Assembly (NCBI GenBank): GCA_045599305.1
Contig: JAZRVU010000111.1
Location: 1 to 41,831 of the forward strand
Direction of reading: 5' to 3'
DNA: 41,831 nucleotides
From: SIG588 sp045599305
GTDB taxonomy: Bacteria; Bacillota; Clostridia; Oscillospirales; Acutalibacteraceae
Shown here in pieces: positions 15,648-24,146 of the stretch; position 1 is the first letter of the stretch, and the number at the start of each line of letters is the position of its first letter. Both the position numbers and the translations under genes were made by a program. Below the pieces are notes generated by a model that searched no databases, had not been told where the DNA came from, and saw nothing but the letters and a program-made list of their open reading frames with translations.

Positions 15648-15677
15648 ATTATACCTCAAAACGATACCGTTTGTAAA
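15648..15677 (-). promoter_or_regulatory. XRE regulator promoter with internal palindrome
   Basis: On the minus strand TTTACA (15672-15677), 18 bp and TATAAT (15648-15653). The spacer contains AAACG-ATAC-CGTTT (15659-15672, plus strand), a plausible operator for the XRE protein itself. Confidence 0.68.
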
Positions 15678-15710
15678 GTAGTATTTTGATAAAATTTTAG
15701 GAGAATTTTT

Positions 15711-16328
15711 ATGAAGACTTACAAAATTCACCTCATTCGGCACGGTCAGACGACCGCAAACGAGACCGGCACCTATATCGGGCGCACCGATCTCCCCCTT
15801 TCCCCCCGCGGTGTGCGGGAACTTGTAGAGATGAAAAAGGTGTACACTTACCCCTTTGCCACCCGATTTTTTGTCAGTCCGCTCACCCGCTGCAAGCAGA
15901 CACTGCAGGTACTGTACCCCGGCTGCGAACCCACAGTGGTGGACGGATTGGCGGAATGTGACTTCGGCGACTGGGAAAACATGAGCATCGCCGCACTGAA
16001 AAACCGTGAGGATTTCCTGCAATGGATGAGCGGCAACAAGAGCGCCGAGATCCCCCACGGTGAGCCGGCCGCCGATTTTCAAAAGCGCGTGATGGCTGCC
16101 TTTGAAGGGATCGTGTCCGATCTGATGCATTCCGGCGACACCGACGCGGTGATCTGCACGCACGGCGGCGTCATCATGCTCATTATGGCCGCCTACGGTC
16201 TGCCCCGTGCCGACATGAAGCAATGGGTGACCAACAGCGGCAGCGGCTTCACGCTGCGCGTCACCCCTCAGATCTGGACAAAAGAGCCGGTGGCAGAGGC
16301 ACTCTGCGCCATTCCGTGGGAGGAATAA
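15711..16328 (+). CDS. Histidine phosphatase family protein
   Basis: A 205-residue branch-1 histidine phosphatase (phosphoglycerate mutase-like fold). The phospho-accepting motif is LIRHGQTTAN (His11). SPLTRCKQT supplies a conserved arginine, AECDFGDWE the acid region and ICTHGGVIM the second catalytic histidine. It resembles the CobC/GpmB group, but no cobalamin genes are nearby, so the substrate is unknown. TAGGAGA precedes the ATG. It is transcribed divergently from the XRE regulator. Confidence 0.87.
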   Translation: MKTYKIHLIRHGQTTANETGTYIGRTDLPLSPRGVRELVEMKKVYTYPFATRFFVSPLTRCKQTLQVLYPGCEPTVVDGLAECDFGDWENMSIAALKNREDFLQWMSGNKSAEIPHGEPAADFQKRVMAAFEGIVSDLMHSGDTDAVICTHGGVIMLIMAAYGLPRADMKQWVTNSGSGFTLRVTPQIWTKEPVAEALCAIPWEE

Positions 16329-16339
16329 CAAAAACGCAT

Positions 16340-16370
16340 AGTGGCCGGAGCAGTAAATGCTCCGGCCACT
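16340..16370. terminator. Hairpin after the histidine phosphatase gene
   Basis: A perfect 13-bp stem (16340-16352 with 16358-16370) and a 5-base loop, but no T-run; probably an accessory structure to the terminator that follows. Confidence 0.6.
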
Positions 16371-16385
16371 GTCATAATGCTAAAG

Positions 16386-16413
16386 AAAAAGGCGTGCAAC
16401 AGCACGCCTTTTT
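16386..16413. terminator. Bidirectional terminator at the end of the hyd operon
   Basis: AAAAAGGCGTGC (16386-16397) pairs with GCACGCCTTTTT (16402-16413) over a 4-base loop. It ends the ten-gene hydrogenase operon on the minus strand and the histidine phosphatase transcript on the plus strand. Confidence 0.92.
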
Positions 16414-16421
16414 CAATGGTG

Positions 16422-18167
16422 TTAGTTGAACTTCTTGCGGCCCACATAGCTGGTGTGCAGAATGTGGTGCGCCTTTTCGCAGCCGTAGCCGCCCTTGAAG
16501 AACTCATCATAGAGCATCTTCACCACAGGAGACTCATGCGACTTGCGCATCGGCATCGCGGCATCCTGATCGTAGAGCACCTTGGCACGCAGCGCCTTGA
16601 TGTCCACCGTGTCGCGGATGTACTGGGGCTGGATGGGCTGGCCGCCGCCGTTGACACAGCCGCCCGGGCAGCACATGACTTCCACGAACGTCCAGTCGGC
16701 AGTGCCGTCTTTGATGCGATCCATGACCACTTTGGCACCGGACAGACCACTGACCGCCGCCACCTTGATCTTCATGCCGTTGATCTCCACAGTGGCTTCC
16801 TTGAGGCCGGTGGTACCACGCACAGCCTGGAACTCCACCTCGGTGTTATCCTTACCGGTGAGCCAATCGTTCGCGGTACGCAGCGCGGCTTCCATCACGC
16901 CGCCGGTAGCGCCGAAGATCACGGCGGCACCGGTATCCATGCCCAGAGGCTCGTCGAACTCCTCGTCCGGCAGTTCGGTAAACTTCAGACCGGCACGGTC
17001 GATCATGCGGCCGAGCTCACGGGTCGTGATGGCGATATCCACATCCGCCACACCGGCAGCATCCTCGTCATCACGGCCGACCTCGAATTTCTTCGCGGTA
17101 CAGGGCATCACAGACACGCTGACGATATCCTTCGGATCGATCCCCTGCTTCTCGGCGAAATAGGTCTTGAAGACCGCGCCCGCCATCTGCTGGGGCGACT
17201 TGCAGGTGGAAAGATGACCGAGCAATTCGGGATAATAATACTCCGCAAACTTGACCCAACCGGGCGAGCAGGAGGTGATCATCGGGAGCGTACCGCCGTT
17301 CTGGATGCGCTGCACCAACTCGTTGGCCTCTTCCACGATGGTGAGGTCGGCAGCAAAATCGGTATCGAACACCCAGTTGAAGCCCAGGCGGCGCAGAGCG
17401 GCGACCATCTTGCCCTCCACGTTGGTGCCGATGGGCATACCGAAGCACTCGCCCAGACCGGCGCGGACGGAAGGAGCCGTCTGCACGATGACGGTCTTGG
17501 TGGGATCGGCCAGCGCCGCCCACACCTTATCAGTGTCGTCCTTCTCGACCAGAGCGCCGGTCGGGCAGACGGCGGTGCACTGACCGCAGGAGACGCAGGG
17601 CACGTCGGCAAGGTTCTTGTCGAACGCCGTACCGATATGGGTGTCGATACCGCGGTCGTTGGCGCCGATGACGGAGACGAACTGCTCACGGCAGGCGGCT
17701 ACGCAGCGGCGGCAGAGGATGCACTTGTTGTTATCGCGCACCAGATGCGGAGCGGAGGTGTCGATCTCGTAGTGGGGACGGAAACCATCGAAGCGGCCGC
17801 TGTCCTCCACGCCGTAGTCACGGCAGAGCTTCTGCAGTTCGCAGTTGGTGGAGCGCACGCAGGAGAGGCACTTCTTCTCGTGAGTGGAAAGCATCAGCTC
17901 CAGCGTGGTACGGCGCGCCTTCTGCACCTTTTCGGTGTTGGTCTGGATCTCCATGCCCTCCTGCACCGGATAGACGCAGGCGGTGACCAGACCGCGGGTC
18001 ATGGTGGCTTCCACCACGCAGATACGGCAGGCGCCGATCTCGTTGCATTCCTTCATGAAGCAAAGGGTGGGGATCTCCACACCGGCGGCACGGGCCGCTT
18101 CCAGGATCGTGGAGCCCTTGGGCACGCTGACAGCAATGCCGTTGACTTTTACATTAACCATTTCCAT
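16422..18167 (-). CDS. hydA: HydA, NADH/ferredoxin-dependent [FeFe] hydrogenase catalytic subunit (group A)
   Basis: This is the H-cluster subunit of a trimeric hydrogenase that makes H2 with NADH and reduced ferredoxin. The 581-residue order is a [2Fe-2S] domain (Cys36, 47, 50, 64), a His-Cys3 [4Fe-4S] site (His96, Cys100, 103, 109), two [4Fe-4S] sites (Cys149-159 and Cys191-201) and the H-cluster domain. H-cluster motifs: TSCSPGW at 298, MPCTAKKFE around 354, and EVMCCPGGCVNGGGQP. The first has Ser where many enzymes have a second Cys. A small-subunit-like tail (AHHILHTSY) closes the protein. A GGAG-type ribosome binding site precedes it; it follows hydB. Confidence 0.95.
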   Translation of the reverse strand: MEMVNVKVNGIAVSVPKGSTILEAARAAGVEIPTLCFMKECNEIGACRICVVEATMTRGLVTACVYPVQEGMEIQTNTEKVQKARRTTLELMLSTHEKKCLSCVRSTNCELQKLCRDYGVEDSGRFDGFRPHYEIDTSAPHLVRDNNKCILCRRCVAACREQFVSVIGANDRGIDTHIGTAFDKNLADVPCVSCGQCTAVCPTGALVEKDDTDKVWAALADPTKTVIVQTAPSVRAGLGECFGMPIGTNVEGKMVAALRRLGFNWVFDTDFAADLTIVEEANELVQRIQNGGTLPMITSCSPGWVKFAEYYYPELLGHLSTCKSPQQMAGAVFKTYFAEKQGIDPKDIVSVSVMPCTAKKFEVGRDDEDAAGVADVDIAITTRELGRMIDRAGLKFTELPDEEFDEPLGMDTGAAVIFGATGGVMEAALRTANDWLTGKDNTEVEFQAVRGTTGLKEATVEINGMKIKVAAVSGLSGAKVVMDRIKDGTADWTFVEVMCCPGGCVNGGGQPIQPQYIRDTVDIKALRAKVLYDQDAAMPMRKSHESPVVKMLYDEFFKGGYGCEKAHHILHTSYVGRKKFN

Positions 18168-18185
18168 TTTCAGCGCACTCCTTTC

Positions 18186-19991
18186 TTATTCCTTAATGAT
18201 GGCACCGAACTTGCAGGTCGCCATGCAGGCGCCGCACTTGATGCACTTGGAAGGATCGATGGTGAAGGGACTCTTGATCTCGCCGGAGATGGCGCCGACC
18301 GGACACTTGCGCGAGCAGGCGGAGCAGCCCTTGCACTTTTCGGGAACGATCTTGTACTGCAGCAGGTCCTTGCAGACACCGGCCGGGCACTTCTTGTCCA
18401 CAATGTGGGCAACGTACTCATCGCGGAAGAAGCGCAGGGTGCTCAGCACCGGGTTGGGCGCCGTCTGGCCCAGACCGCACAGGGAGTTCTGCTTGATGTA
18501 ATTGCAGAGTTCTTCGATCTCGTCCAGATCTTCCAGTTTACCTTCGCCGCGGGTGATGCGCTCGAGCAGTTCCAGCAGACGCTTGGTGCCGACACGGCAG
18601 GGCGTGCACTTACCGCAAGATTCGTCCACGGTGAAGCCGAGGAAGAATTTCGCGATATCGACCATGCAGTTGTCCTCGTCCATGACGATCAGGCCGCCGG
18701 AACCCATCATGCAGCCCATGGCAACAAGGTTGTCATAGTCCACTTCGGTGTCGATCAGAGAAGCGGGGATGCAGCCGCCGGAGGGGCCGCCGGTCTGGGC
18801 AGCCTTGAACTTCTTGCCGTTCGGGATGCCGCCGCCGATATCCTCGATAATCTCACGCAGCGTGGTGCCCATGGGGATCTCGACCAGACCAGTGTGCTTG
18901 ATCTTGCCGCCCAGAGCGAACACCTTGGTGCCCTTGGACTTTTCGGTGCCCATGGAGGCGAACCATTCCGGCCCATTCAGAATGATCTGCGGGATGTTGG
19001 CGAAGGTCTCCACGTTGTTCTCCACCGTGGGAGAATTGTACAGACCCTTCACAGCCGGATACGGCGGACGCGGACGCGGCTCGCCGCGGTTGCCTTCGAT
19101 GGAGGTCATCAGAGCCGTCTCTTCGCCGCAGACGAAAGCGCCGGCGCCCAGACGGATGTGCAGATCGAAATCAAAACCGGAATTGAAAATATTCTTGCCC
19201 AGCAGGCCGTATTCGTGAGCCTGATCGATGGCGATCTGGAGACGCGCCACGGCGATCGGATACTCGGCACGGACATAGACATAGCCCTGCGTGGCACCGA
19301 TGGCGTAACCGGCGATGGCCATGGCCTCGATCACGCAGTGCGGATCGCCTTCCAGCACGGAACGGTCCATGAATGCACCGGGGTCACCTTCGTCGGCGTT
19401 GCAGACGACGTACTTCTGCGGAGCCTTGTTGGGAGCGGTGAGCGCCCACTTACGGCCGGTCGGGAACCCGCCGCCGCCACGGCCGCGCAGACCGGAATCG
19501 GTAACACATTTAATGACATCTTCGGGAGTCATTTCGGTCAGGACTTTACCGAGTGCGGCATAGCCGTCCATGGCGATGTACTCGTCAATGCTTTCCGGGT
19601 TGATCACGCCGCAGTTGCGCAGCACGACGCGCTTCTGAGCCTTATAGAAAGCGGTATCATTGAGCGAAACATTGCCGGCGATCTCCTGAGCCACTTCCTT
19701 AGCACCGACATCGTTATACACGAGACGCTGCACGGGACGACCCTTCAAGAGATGTTCGGAGACGATCTCCTCCACATCCTCCAGAGTCACACGGCTGTAA
19801 AAAGTGCCGTCGGGATGGACGATGACGACCGGGCCCATGGCGCAAAGGCCGAAGCAGCCGGTCTGCACCAGTTTTACTTCTTCAGAAAGGCCGAACTTTT
19901 CGATGTTTTCGGCAAAGGCTGCCTGAATAGCCTTGCTTCCCGAAGAGGTACAACCGGTACCGCCACAAATCAATACATGCGCGCGAATCAT
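18186..19991 (-). CDS. hydB: HydB, NuoF-like NADH/FMN subunit of the hydrogenase
   Basis: HydB carries FMN and is the NADH-reacting, electron-bifurcation subunit. The 601 residues begin with a thioredoxin-like [2Fe-2S] domain (Cys9, 14, 46, 50). The NuoF core has GLRGRGGGGFPTG (167-179) for NADH, CNADEGDPGAFMDR for FMN, the SLBB region, and ESCGKCTPCRVGT for a [4Fe-4S] cluster. Two C-terminal [4Fe-4S] motifs (CKGCSACSRKCP and CIKCGACMATC) complete the HydB/HndC layout. TAGGAGG precedes the ATG. It is 18 bases upstream of hydA. Confidence 0.95.
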   Translation of the reverse strand: MIRAHVLICGGTGCTSSGSKAIQAAFAENIEKFGLSEEVKLVQTGCFGLCAMGPVVIVHPDGTFYSRVTLEDVEEIVSEHLLKGRPVQRLVYNDVGAKEVAQEIAGNVSLNDTAFYKAQKRVVLRNCGVINPESIDEYIAMDGYAALGKVLTEMTPEDVIKCVTDSGLRGRGGGGFPTGRKWALTAPNKAPQKYVVCNADEGDPGAFMDRSVLEGDPHCVIEAMAIAGYAIGATQGYVYVRAEYPIAVARLQIAIDQAHEYGLLGKNIFNSGFDFDLHIRLGAGAFVCGEETALMTSIEGNRGEPRPRPPYPAVKGLYNSPTVENNVETFANIPQIILNGPEWFASMGTEKSKGTKVFALGGKIKHTGLVEIPMGTTLREIIEDIGGGIPNGKKFKAAQTGGPSGGCIPASLIDTEVDYDNLVAMGCMMGSGGLIVMDEDNCMVDIAKFFLGFTVDESCGKCTPCRVGTKRLLELLERITRGEGKLEDLDEIEELCNYIKQNSLCGLGQTAPNPVLSTLRFFRDEYVAHIVDKKCPAGVCKDLLQYKIVPEKCKGCSACSRKCPVGAISGEIKSPFTIDPSKCIKCGACMATCKFGAIIKE

Positions 19992-20017
19992 AACCTTACC
20001 TCCTACTCATCTCTTTA

Positions 20018-20389
20018 TCAATCTTTATAATTGGCAATGGTGTATTCTGCCACAGGCTTGCCGCCCTTAAGATGCTCTTCCACGATGCGGGCGACCTTTT
20101 CCGGCGACATCTTCACATACGTGACGCGGTCTTTACCGGCTTCGAACACCTCGACCACAGGCTCGTACTGGCAAATGCCGATACAGCCCGTCTGGGAAAC
20201 CGTGACTTTTCCGGCCAGCCCGGCTTCATTGACCGCCTCGACAAAGGCGTTCAGCACGGGGCGGGCGCCGGCGGCGATACCGCAGGTGGCCATGCCGACC
20301 ACGACACGAAGATCACCGGTGCCTTCACGCAGGACGACTTTATCCTGCATCTTGGCTTTGATCGCTTGCAGTTCTGCTAATGATTTCAT
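20018..20389 (-). CDS. HndB-like (2Fe-2S) ferredoxin-domain protein
   Basis: A 123-residue thioredoxin-fold ferredoxin like HndB of NADP-reducing hydrogenases. Conserved segments are GMATCGIAAGARP (Cys36) and QTGCIGICQYEP (Cys69, Cys73), with the C-terminal KMSPEKVARIVEEHL typical of the family. Only three cysteines are present in the whole protein, so a fourth cluster ligand would have to come from another residue, or the cluster may be absent. It lies just upstream of hydB, where it probably serves as an electron-transfer or assembly accessory. Confidence 0.85.
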   Translation of the reverse strand: MKSLAELQAIKAKMQDKVVLREGTGDLRVVVGMATCGIAAGARPVLNAFVEAVNEAGLAGKVTVSQTGCIGICQYEPVVEVFEAGKDRVTYVKMSPEKVARIVEEHLKGGKPVAEYTIANYKD

Positions 20390-20418
20390 ATATATCTTCC
20401 TTTCTCATGATATACTGT

Positions 20419-20961
20419 TTATGAATATTGCTCTCGCAACGATCCTTCAATCCATTGAAGGACTTCATAACTGTTGAGGGGCACATCCTCCAGCACTGCC
20501 CGCATTTCGCGGGTATCCAGTTCCACCTGCCGCTCCCCCAGATCGTGCAGGAAACGGAAATCGGTGTCCGGATGCCCCTGGATCAGCGTGACCACGGTGG
20601 CCACCACATCTCCAAGCGGCAGGCAATCGATGTGCGTGGGCACAAATACGGCGGTAACCGTTGTGCCATGATCTGCGGGATGCTCCGAAGCGGCACGCGA
20701 AGTGATCGAAAAGCGGCCGCCGGTCATTTCCGCTTCCAGTTTTAAAAGCGGCACCCCCATCCCGACCTTCCGGGTGGTACGGGTAGTGTAAAACGGGTCG
20801 GTCACACTGCGCAGCACGTCTTCCGTCATACCGCAGCCATCGTCCCGAATGACCAATGTCAGCTCGTCCGTACGCTCGGTGAGCAAGATCTCGGTAAGGG
20901 TCGCGCCTGCTTTCACGGAGTTTTCTGCGATATCCAGAATGTTCAGGGACAATTCTTTCAT
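20419..20961 (-). CDS. HATPase-domain protein (histidine kinase-like ATPase)
   Basis: A 180-residue GHKL ATP-binding protein without a dimerisation/phospho-acceptor domain. The N box is LDIAENSVKAGAT, the G1 box IRDDGCGM, the F box DPFYTT and the G2 box GMGVPL. The C-terminal 70 residues (THIDCLPLGDVVATVVTLIQGHPDTDF) are family specific for hydrogenase-linked ATPases of Clostridia. It may act as an anti-sigma-type serine kinase or redox signal relay; this is inference. It overlaps the upstream PHP gene by four bases (ATGA). Confidence 0.82.
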   Translation of the reverse strand: MKELSLNILDIAENSVKAGATLTEILLTERTDELTLVIRDDGCGMTEDVLRSVTDPFYTTRTTRKVGMGVPLLKLEAEMTGGRFSITSRAASEHPADHGTTVTAVFVPTHIDCLPLGDVVATVVTLIQGHPDTDFRFLHDLGERQVELDTREMRAVLEDVPLNSYEVLQWIEGSLREQYS

Positions 20962-21704
20962 TCGCCTTTTCCCTCCCCGCAGCGCAGCCGTTCCAAAAGT
21001 GCGTGCCGCACAGCCGCCGCATCGTCCGCCGGCACATCCAGTTCGAAGAAATTCGCCTTGTCCCGAATATCCCACAACACATGGGCATCGGAACTGACCA
21101 CCGCCGTCATACCGGAAAGGCCATACTTCTGACGGTATTCGGCCTCCTTTTCCCCATCGTGGAATTCCACACAGGTAAACCGCGGTGTGGGCGGCATCAT
21201 ACCGAGCGCGGCGATGATGCCGTTGGCCTGACGGTCGATGTGAGCCGGATAGCAGATCCCGCCATACTCCGCCACCAACGCAGCCGCTTCATCCAGTGAA
21301 ACGGTCGTGGCATTCGGCAGCAAGTCGCCTTCCTGCTCCACGGGCTCATCTTTTTCGTTGTATACCCATTGCTCACCGAAGATGTCAGTGCGATTCGGGA
21401 TACGAATACGGCGCTTGGCGATCTCTTCATCGAAACGCATCGCCTCTTCCAGCATTTCGAACAGGCAGACCATGTGGATATCTTCCGCCGTGGTAAGTTC
21501 CATGCCGGGGACCGGCACGATACCGTTTTGGCGGGCGGCCTCAAAAAAGGCGGGGCAATTGCGGCAGGTGTTATGATCGGTCAGCGCCATGATCTGAAGA
21601 CCGGCCAGCCGCCCCATGCCCACCATGTTGAACGGCGTATTGTCGTTATCGGCACACGGTGAAAGGCAGGAGTGCAGGTGCAGGTCATAATACCAGCGGC
21701 TCAT
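20958..21704 (-). CDS. PHP-domain phosphoesterase-like protein
   Basis: This 248-residue protein belongs to the polymerase and histidinol phosphatase superfamily. Metal-binding motifs: DLHLHSCLSPC near the N-terminus, ALTDHNT near residue 42, GMELTTAEDIHMV near 68, CYPAHIDRQ and the C-terminal SSDAHVLWD. It probably hydrolyses a phosphate ester, but the substrate is unknown; similar genes recur in Clostridial hydrogenase operons. I chose ATG (MSRWYY); a GTG two codons upstream overlaps the preceding stop and is equally plausible. Confidence 0.8.
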   Translation of the reverse strand: MSRWYYDLHLHSCLSPCADNDNTPFNMVGMGRLAGLQIMALTDHNTCRNCPAFFEAARQNGIVPVPGMELTTAEDIHMVCLFEMLEEAMRFDEEIAKRRIRIPNRTDIFGEQWVYNEKDEPVEQEGDLLPNATTVSLDEAAALVAEYGGICYPAHIDRQANGIIAALGMMPPTPRFTCVEFHDGEKEAEYRQKYGLSGMTAVVSSDAHVLWDIRDKANFFELDVPADDAAAVRHALLERLRCGEGKGE

Positions 21705-21706
21705 GG

Positions 21707-22033
21707 TCACATCTGCCCGTGCAGCCGAACGGCCAGCTCATACGCGCTGAGATCGCTCACCAAAAGGTTGATTCCCTTGTCAAGTGCGGTTTGCACCACG
21801 GTCTCTTCGGGCACGACACCTTCGGCAAATATCACACACGCCGTATCGGCCAGCGCAGCCACAGCGACCACATTGACGTTCGACATGATCGTGATCCAGG
21901 CATCGCCCGAACGGGCGCGCCCCATCACCCAACTGAGCAGATCGCCGATGTAGACGCCGCTGATCTCGCGGCTCTCCTCCGGCAATGCCAGCGCACGGCA
22001 GATGCCGCCGTTTGGCAAATCACTCACTTTCAT
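21707..22033 (-). CDS. DRTGG-domain protein, copy 2
   Basis: A 108-residue single-domain protein of DRTGG type, a fold also found beside CBS domains and in phosphotransacetylase N-termini. Typical features are the start MKVSDLPN, VYIGDLLSWVMGRARSGDAWITIMSNVNVVAVAALAD and the C-terminal INLLVSDLSAYELAVRLH. It overlaps the hydrogenase-like gene upstream by 14 bases, and its GGGGGAA ribosome binding site lies within that gene. Its function is unknown; it may bind a nucleotide ligand. Confidence 0.78.
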   Translation of the reverse strand: MKVSDLPNGGICRALALPEESREISGVYIGDLLSWVMGRARSGDAWITIMSNVNVVAVAALADTACVIFAEGVVPEETVVQTALDKGINLLVSDLSAYELAVRLHGQM

Positions 22034-23315
22034 GCCGTTCCCCCTTGCTTTTGATGTACTCTGCCACCTGCTCACGCATGGTCAGGATGCAATCGGATCG
22101 TTCTGCCTTGCCCTTCACCACATCTTCCGCAAAAGCACGGCAGGTCGGCGCACCGCAGGAGCCGCAGTCGAATCCGGGCAATTCCCCGCGCAGCTTCTGG
22201 ATATCGGACATCATGCGCATGGATTCGGCCATATTGTCGCTCAGACGGGAGATGGGCTGATAAGTGGGGAACTCATTAAAGAAATAGCTGTCCGGAATAT
22301 ACTGCAGTTCCTCTTTGGAAAGCGCATTCTGCGAAACCGGCAGATATCGCCGCAGCGACTGCAGACGCGCTTTGGCGATAAAGGGATTCTGCATGGTCAG
22401 CACACCGCCGACACAGCCGCCGGTGCAGGCGTTCAGTTCAATGAAATCCAGCGGCGGGATGTTGCCGTTTTCGATCTGGTCGAGCAGGCGGTTGACATTG
22501 TCGATCCCGTCGGCCGCCAGATAGTTTTCATTGAAGATCGCCGTTGCCTCGCCGCCGGAAGAAGCCCAACCAATGCCGATGACACCCGATTTGGAAAGGG
22601 ACTGCACATTATCGGTCTTTTCCATCGCGTTGATCAGCAGAAAATAGATATCGCTGATCGACACGACCGCATCCACCTGGCTCTTATACCCCGCAAAGCC
22701 GTTCTTCACGTAACTCGCTTTGGCAGGACAGGGCGAAATGAAGCAAACACCGATCTCGTCGTCGCGCAGCTCGGGATGTTCCCGCTTGGCCTTTTCTCTT
22801 GCCATGCGGGCCGCTACCTCCATAGGCGGCAGCATCTGTACGATATTATCCTTCAAGAACGGAAAACGCAGGCAGATCAGACGCACCACCACCGGACACG
22901 CCGAACTGATGGCCGGCTTGCGTACACCTTCAGTCTTCAGATACTGGCGGGTGTACGCGGAAACCAATTCGGCCGCCTGTGACACCTCCACCACATCGTC
23001 AAACCCGATACGCAGCAAGCCTTCCAGCACGTAATCCACATCGTCCAGATTTTCAAACTGGCCGTAAAGCGTGGGTGCCGGCAGAGCGATCTTCCACTTA
23101 AAGCGATCCATCGCGTCCAGCTTACTGCAAACTGCCCGCTTTGCCTGATGCGGGCACATACGGATACATTCACCGCAGTCAATGCAGCGCTGTTCATTGA
23201 TCACCGCGTGATTGTCGCGGATGCGGATCGCTTCCGTCGGACAATGACGCAGACAGGTGGTGCAGCCGGTGCATTTCCCCAAGTCAAGATAAACAGAATG
23301 TTCGTATGTATTCAT
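22020..23315 (-). CDS. Sensory-type [FeFe]-hydrogenase-like protein (HydS-like, no PAS domain)
   Basis: A 431-residue protein: an N-terminal 2[4Fe-4S] ferredoxin (Cys15, 18, 21, 25 and Cys44, 47, 50, 54), a hydrogenase large-subunit domain, and a C-terminal Fe-S motif (DCGSCGAPTCRAF...RSDC, residues about 380-406). The H-cluster motifs are divergent: SSACPVVV, SPCPAKAS and NACTGGCVGG, resembling group C/D sensory hydrogenases. It ends right after the Fe-S motif and lacks the PAS domain of classical HydS. Catalysis is probably slow or absent; H2 or redox sensing is inferred. Its ribosome binding site is weak. Neighbours are HATPase and DRTGG genes. Confidence 0.85.
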   Translation of the reverse strand: MNTYEHSVYLDLGKCTGCTTCLRHCPTEAIRIRDNHAVINEQRCIDCGECIRMCPHQAKRAVCSKLDAMDRFKWKIALPAPTLYGQFENLDDVDYVLEGLLRIGFDDVVEVSQAAELVSAYTRQYLKTEGVRKPAISSACPVVVRLICLRFPFLKDNIVQMLPPMEVAARMAREKAKREHPELRDDEIGVCFISPCPAKASYVKNGFAGYKSQVDAVVSISDIYFLLINAMEKTDNVQSLSKSGVIGIGWASSGGEATAIFNENYLAADGIDNVNRLLDQIENGNIPPLDFIELNACTGGCVGGVLTMQNPFIAKARLQSLRRYLPVSQNALSKEELQYIPDSYFFNEFPTYQPISRLSDNMAESMRMMSDIQKLRGELPGFDCGSCGAPTCRAFAEDVVKGKAERSDCILTMREQVAEYIKSKGERHESE

Positions 23316-23335
23316 AACACTACCGTCCGATCAGC

Positions 23336-23758
23336 TCAGAGATTTACACGCATAACAATGTATGTTCCCACGCCGGGCGTGGATCGGATGTCCATATAAT
23401 CGGTATACCGCTTCATATTCGGCAGGCCCATGCCGGCGCCGAACCCCAGCGACCGGATATTGTCCGGTGCGGTGGAGTATCCTTCCTGCATGGCTTGTTC
23501 GATGTCCTCGATACCCGGACCGTGATCCTCCAATATGATCTCCACACAGTTTTCGGACACATTCACGTCGGCAACGCCGCCGCCCGCATGGATGACCATG
23601 TTGATCTCGCCCTCATACATGGCGATGGATACCCGCCGGATGATATCCGGTGCCAGACCGAGCTGACGCAGATTTTTCTTCATCATGACCGATGCCTGAC
23701 CGGCCGAGGTGAAATTCTCTCCGTCTACATCGAAGTGGAACGTAACCAGTTCATTCAT
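23336..23758 (-). CDS. Anti-sigma-factor-type HATPase (RsbT/RsbW-like)
   Basis: A 140-residue GHKL ATPase of the anti-sigma regulatory type. The N box is YEGEINMVIHA, the G1 box ILEDHGPGI and the G2 box GFGAGMGLPNMKR. No other domain is present. It may phosphorylate a partner protein or bind a regulator in response to the neighbouring hydrogenase sensor; that is inference. Its ATG lies inside the preceding DRTGG gene (8-base overlap), with AAGGTG upstream. Confidence 0.83.
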   Translation of the reverse strand: MNELVTFHFDVDGENFTSAGQASVMMKKNLRQLGLAPDIIRRVSIAMYEGEINMVIHAGGGVADVNVSENCVEIILEDHGPGIEDIEQAMQEGYSTAPDNIRSLGFGAGMGLPNMKRYTDYMDIRSTPGVGTYIVMRVNL

Positions 23759-24107
23759 TCCGCACCTTGTTCCCCACAAGGCCGTGACTGTAAAGGATAC
23801 CGCACGCCTCATACATCCGCTTTTCCGTACAGAGTATGACCACGCCGCTTTCCTTTGCAAGTGCGATCATTTCTTCAGTGGGCCGTTTGGAGCGGACGAA
23901 CACCACACAGATCATGTCCATCATCTCGGCCGTGCGGATCACCTGCGAATTGACCAGGCCGGTCAGGAGCACCGCCTGATCCTTGACATACGCCAACACA
24001 TCGCTCATCATGTCGCTGCCGCAAGCGGAATAAACATGGCGCTGGAGCCCTTCTTCCCCGCACACGACCTCGGCATCGAGCAATTCTTTCATGGTACAGA
24101 TTTTCAT
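23751..24107 (-). CDS. DRTGG-like domain protein, copy 1
   Basis: A 118-residue protein of the same general fold as the DRTGG gene at 21707. Key segments are MKICTMKELLDAEVVCG, VYSACGSDMMSDVLAYVKDQAVLLTGLVNSQVIRTAEMMDM and the C-terminal VVILCTEKRMYEACGILY. It sits between hydC and the HATPase gene. The ribosome binding site is weak (AAGAG). Its function is unknown; two diverged copies in one operon suggest a paired regulatory role. Confidence 0.75.
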   Translation of the reverse strand: MKICTMKELLDAEVVCGEEGLQRHVYSACGSDMMSDVLAYVKDQAVLLTGLVNSQVIRTAEMMDMICVVFVRSKRPTEEMIALAKESGVVILCTEKRMYEACGILYSHGLVGNKVRNE

Positions 24108-24146
24108 ATGGTAAATACTCTTTTGAATACAAGTTTATGCGTACGT

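Noticed and set aside
16341..20030. A 1229-codon open frame antisense to hydA and hydB
   Set aside because: It mirrors GC-rich codon use of the sense genes, has low-complexity Gly/Ala/His-rich content, no ribosome binding site and crosses an operon terminator and an intergenic gap; hydA/hydB are unmistakable on the other strand.
20419..20961. Two-component histidine kinase
   Set aside because: The HATPase lacks a phospho-acceptor/dimerisation domain and any sensor segment, and no response regulator is nearby.
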